Assembly: GCA_950097015.1 (NCBI GenBank)
Contig: CATNEN010000038.1
Location: 5,935,001 to 5,999,000 of the forward strand
Direction of reading: 5' to 3'
DNA length: 64,000 bases
DNA from: Macrostomum hystrix
Taxonomy: Eukaryota > Platyhelminthes > Macrostomidae
Shown one piece after another: positions 63,101-64,000 of this stretch. The notes under the pieces were generated by a model that saw only the letters and a program-made list of their open reading frames with translations, made no database searches and was not told where the DNA came from. Numbering within the stretch: position 1 is the first letter of the stretch; the number at the start of each line of letters is the position of its first letter. A program made the translations under genes and the position numbers.

Positions 63101-63471
63101 CCTGTGATGTGTGTGTGTGTATGTGTGTGTAGTCAGGAGTCAGTGAAATGGGCAGAACTGCCTCCTCGCTGTCTCTGGGTCTAGTATCACCAAATGATAG
63201 TTATAATAATAATTATGATTATTTCATTATTATAGCTGCGATAGATAGAAGGGCGGATGGACTCCAGTCCATGGACTGAACAATAGCTGCAGCTGTGCTC
63301 AGTCTTATCTTGCCTCATTCAACAACTTCTATGCCCGACCTTCCGCAGCTGATGGACCTGCTGGTGCGGGAGAAAGACGCCACTCAGAAGCTGCGGTCCT
63401 ACATTGACCGCATCCTGTTGAAGATCATGGAGAAGCAGCCGGAACTATTGGAGATTGGAATGGCCTCGTGA
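51035..63471 (+). CDS. Class II Rab11 family-interacting protein (FIP3/FIP4/Nuf-like), 11 exons
   Basis: Adaptor that links Rab11 (and probably Arf) on recycling endosomes to motors, acting in membrane delivery and cytokinesis. Exons: 51035-51151, 52118-52217, 52312-52358, 52478-52605, 52682-52825, 53693-53785, 53876-54089, 54191-54414, 55476-55765, 56273-56493, 63349-63471. The 1701 coding bases give 566 aa with all phases matching GT..AG borders. The N-terminus is acidic (ELDEAPPKSPNSEL, DAEDDPEPFDDGS). The middle is Ser/Gly-rich, with GEEHFEDWGG before it. Exons 8-10 are a long coiled coil. The last exon is a Rab11-binding domain with YIDRILLKIMEKQPELLEI. No EF-hand was seen, unlike vertebrate FIP3/4. 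Length is between Drosophila Nuf and human FIP4 as I recall them. Introns hold LINE debris and six minisatellites. Confidence 0.88.
52118..52825 (+). CDS. Rab11-FIP exons 2-5 (four exons in this span)
   Basis: Exons 52118-52217, 52312-52358, 52478-52605 and 52682-52825. They encode a short helix (KQELLQSLQEAHPEGLEF), acidic linkers, HIGHPAIQRIGEEHFEDWGG and a Ser/Pro-rich piece (LIDLSTPPPEPATS). The class II FIP EEHFEDxG motif is inferred from memory of the family. Confidence 0.8.
52830..53465 (-). pseudogene. LINE 3' fragment antisense in Rab11-FIP intron 5
   Basis: Minus strand: YQIDDRAESLHRDRW, LTGHGYLIRHCFLQGDLESE, CPFCENDNEDAEHLVCHCPF. This is the LTGHG and CxxC...HxxxxC zinc module that follows RNase H in some LINE clades. 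A stop and frame changes make it non-functional. It fills most of the intron. Confidence 0.8.
53693..54089 (+). CDS. Rab11-FIP exons 6-7
   Basis: Exon 6 is 53693-53785 (ends AGATG|GTTAG, a weaker donor; phase matches). Exon 7 is 53876-54089, containing SPSRRLQRRLSAVQLAQQLF, a Ser-rich stretch and a helical start (AAIEMAAQFNDHMTDQLRVL). A Cys codon spans the junction. Confidence 0.8.
54191..54414 (+). CDS. Rab11-FIP exon 8 (coiled coil)
   Basis: VSKLTSTQTQSDSRQSRLLE, then charged heptads (QQLRERLLRLEDEYRDAEAR, EKDEEIESLLER). Donor AAAG|GTGAGA. Dimerising coiled coil of the FIP. Confidence 0.88.
54415..55064. other. Intron 8 unique part
   Basis: AT-rich; a short (TCTG)n run after the donor and a (TTTTG)n run near 55025. 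No gene. Confidence 0.45.
55065..55452. repeat. 29-bp minisatellite with CCAAT boxes, intron 8
   Basis: About 13 units (agagtagacttatgctgcaa + tgaccaatc, variant with gatta). Every unit holds CCAATCAG, a full CCAAT-box. The array ends 23 bases before the exon 9 acceptor. Confidence 0.95.
55476..55765 (+). CDS. Rab11-FIP exon 9 (coiled coil)
   Basis: LRRQDSQTAEHRQEAQRLRT through EELQAETEALRAG, then GTGGGPGGN. Acceptor GCATGCAG, donor ACG|GTAAGC. Strongly GC-rich coding (Ala/Glu/Arg). Confidence 0.9.
55800..56165. repeat. 21-bp minisatellite, intron 9
   Basis: About 15 units (gactgaatggtgatcagaat + c; alternative gactgtttggtgatcag). Starts about 35 bases after the exon 9 donor. The 125-codon minus frame is an artefact of the 21-bp period. 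Confidence 0.95.
56273..56493 (+). CDS. Rab11-FIP exon 10 (coiled coil)
   Basis: Acceptor TTCGATCAG. Reads RTVATEAAARYAEVEQLARR, LREQLEELQADLLARGLEEG, SLAAEIDLLNKEE. Ends GAGGAG|GTGAGT. That donor is also the first unit of the minisatellite that fills the start of the next intron. Confidence 0.9.
56494..57100. repeat. 19/20-bp minisatellite made of 5' splice-site units, intron 10
   Basis: The intron begins with gtgagtagagtgaggaggg and repeats this 19-bp unit about 15 times. It then changes at about 56790 to the 20-bp gtgagtagagtgatgattgg, about 15 more copies. Each of the first set reproduces GAGGAG(G/T)GGTGAGT, the real donor context. The 240-codon minus frame is an artefact. Confidence 0.95.
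57110..57660. other. Intron 10 unique segment
   Basis: Unique sequence between two minisatellites. Nothing recognised. Confidence 0.4.
57661..59730. repeat. Octamer-built minisatellite, intron 10
   Basis: About 2.05 kb composed almost only of 8-bp modules agaatgac (A), agtctgat (B) and agtctgac (C), mostly in AAB (24 bp) or AB (16 bp) order, with rare aggac insertions. Since 24 is a multiple of three and no module order makes a stop on the minus strand, a 721-codon frame stays open. It is not a gene. Confidence 0.97.
59731..60231. other. Intron 10 unique segment
   Basis: AT-rich unique sequence. No feature. Confidence 0.4.
60232..63100. repeat. 20-bp minisatellite resembling 3' splice sites, intron 10
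   Basis: About 142 tandem copies of cctctgattgcagttcaaat over 2.85 kb without a visible insertion or deletion. Variation is confined mainly to the bases after gca (gtt, gct, act) and the last base (t/c). A rare cctcttattg variant at 61141, 62221 and 62561 marks higher-order copies: 62221-62560 is repeated unit for unit by 62561-62900. Confidence 0.97.
63115..63200 (+). repeat. Dispersed repeat shared with 10880-10960
   Basis: (gt)n then agtcaggagtcagtgaaatg, actgcctcctcgctgtctct and caccaaatgat. It pairs with the similar block in the IAP intron. Followed by an AT-rich (taa/tta) tract, as SINE tails often are. Confidence 0.5.
63265..63278. repeat. 14-bp palindrome
   Basis: CAGTCCATGGACTG, a perfect palindrome about 70 bases before the last acceptor of the Rab11-FIP gene. 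Confidence 0.8.
63349..63471 (+). CDS. Rab11-FIP exon 11, Rab11-binding domain
   Basis: Acceptor CCTTCCGCAG; phase 0; 40 codons and TGA. LMDLLVREKDATQKLRSY leads into the YID-containing Rab-binding helix (YIDRILLKIMEKQPELLEI) that closes FIP proteins. Too short for automatic ORF calling but the most diagnostic part of the gene. Confidence 0.92.
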   Translation: MMDLLVREKDATQKLRSYIDRILLKIMEKQPELLEIGMAS

Positions 63472-63609
63472 GCTGCATTGACTTGCAACACTACCGTGGC
63501 TTATTGTGAACTATAGTTCTGCTTTTCGAAGATTTCACTTTTATTTTCTGATTATGTTTAGGTAAAAAGTTTGCTATTCGAACAATAACTGATGCGGTCT
63601 GGTTTTTGA
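63472..63609 (+). other. Rab11-FIP 3'UTR start
   Basis: About 140 bases after the stop with no AATAAA seen. The poly(A) site may lie beyond the window or use a variant signal. Confidence 0.4.
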
Positions 63610-64000
63610 AACAGTCTCAGCCCTGAGTGTGAGATTTTGAAGTTGACTCAGCCCTGAGTATGAGATTATGAAGTTGTCTCAGCCCTGAGTGTGAGATTTT
63701 GAAGTTGTCTCAGCCCTGAGTATGAGATTTTGAAGTTGTCTCAGTTGTGGGTGTGAGATTTTGAAGTTTTCTCAGCCGTGGGTGAGATTTTAAGGTTGTC
63801 TCAGCCCTGAGTGTGAGATTTTGAAGTTGTCTAAGCCCTGAGTATGAGATTTTGAAGTTGTCTCAGCCCTGAGTGTGAGATATTGAAGTTTTCTCAGCCC
63901 TGAGTATGAGATTTTGAAGTTGTCTCAGCACTGAGTATGAGATTTTGAAGTTGTCTAAGCCCTGAGTGTGAGACTTTAAAGTTGTCTCAGCCGTGGGTGT
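63610..64000. repeat. 31-bp minisatellite, continues past the window
   Basis: About 12 units (tctcagccctgagtgtgaga + ttttgaagttg), each with the inverted repeat ctcag-cc-ctgag. It lies directly downstream of the Rab11-FIP coding end. Confidence 0.93.

Overview
This is a repeat-rich animal nuclear genome window. Host genes are split by AT-rich introns with GT..AG borders, and exons are GC-rich against AT-rich intergenic DNA. There are many minisatellites and several transposon classes. The gene set fits an invertebrate. A spiralian or free-living flatworm of the Macrostomum type is my best guess from the mix of tandem repeats and GC-rich exons, but the sequence does not prove it.

Host genes, left to right: (1) two exons of a biogenic-amine (5-HT1/5-HT7-like) GPCR on the minus strand (3291-2136), running off the left edge before TM7. 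(2) A possible minus-strand terminal exon at 7374-7033 with a poly(A) signal close behind it, unrecognised. (3) An inhibitor-of-apoptosis (IAP) gene on the minus strand, with three identifiable exons (BIR first half; BIR second half + UBA-like + polyQ + RING first half; RING second half) spread over 14416-8551. (4) A compact two-exon Ser/Thr kinase of 269 aa on the plus strand (41471-42365) with TATA box and poly(A) signal. (5) A complete eleven-exon plus-strand gene (51035-63471, 566 codons in phase) whose last exon is a Rab11-binding domain: a class II Rab11-FIP (FIP3/FIP4/Nuf type).

Mobile DNA: a full-length Helitron (42859-48868, both termini and an uninterrupted 1645-codon Rep-helicase ORF); a young Ty3-type LTR element (17705-21685, near-identical LTRs, target duplication atatg) whose single gag-pol ORF lacks the front half of integrase; a second, broken Ty3-type element (36147-39760) carrying a 250-bp solo LTR of another family; an internally deleted mariner with about 190-bp inverted repeats inside an IAP intron, plus a fragment of the same deleted subfamily; a 5'-truncated LINE and at least four decayed LINE pieces; a mariner relic; two MITE-like elements; and tRNA-derived SINE-like heads.

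Tandem repeats make up a large share of the window (15, 42, 39/31, 30, 23, 18, 20, 29, 21, 19/20, 8/24, 20 and 31-bp units). They produce long open frames that are not genes. Several arrays abut exon borders. The last intron of the Rab11-FIP gene begins with about 30 tandem copies of its own 5' splice site and later holds about 142 indel-free copies of a 20-mer that looks like a 3' splice site. That is the most unusual structure seen here.
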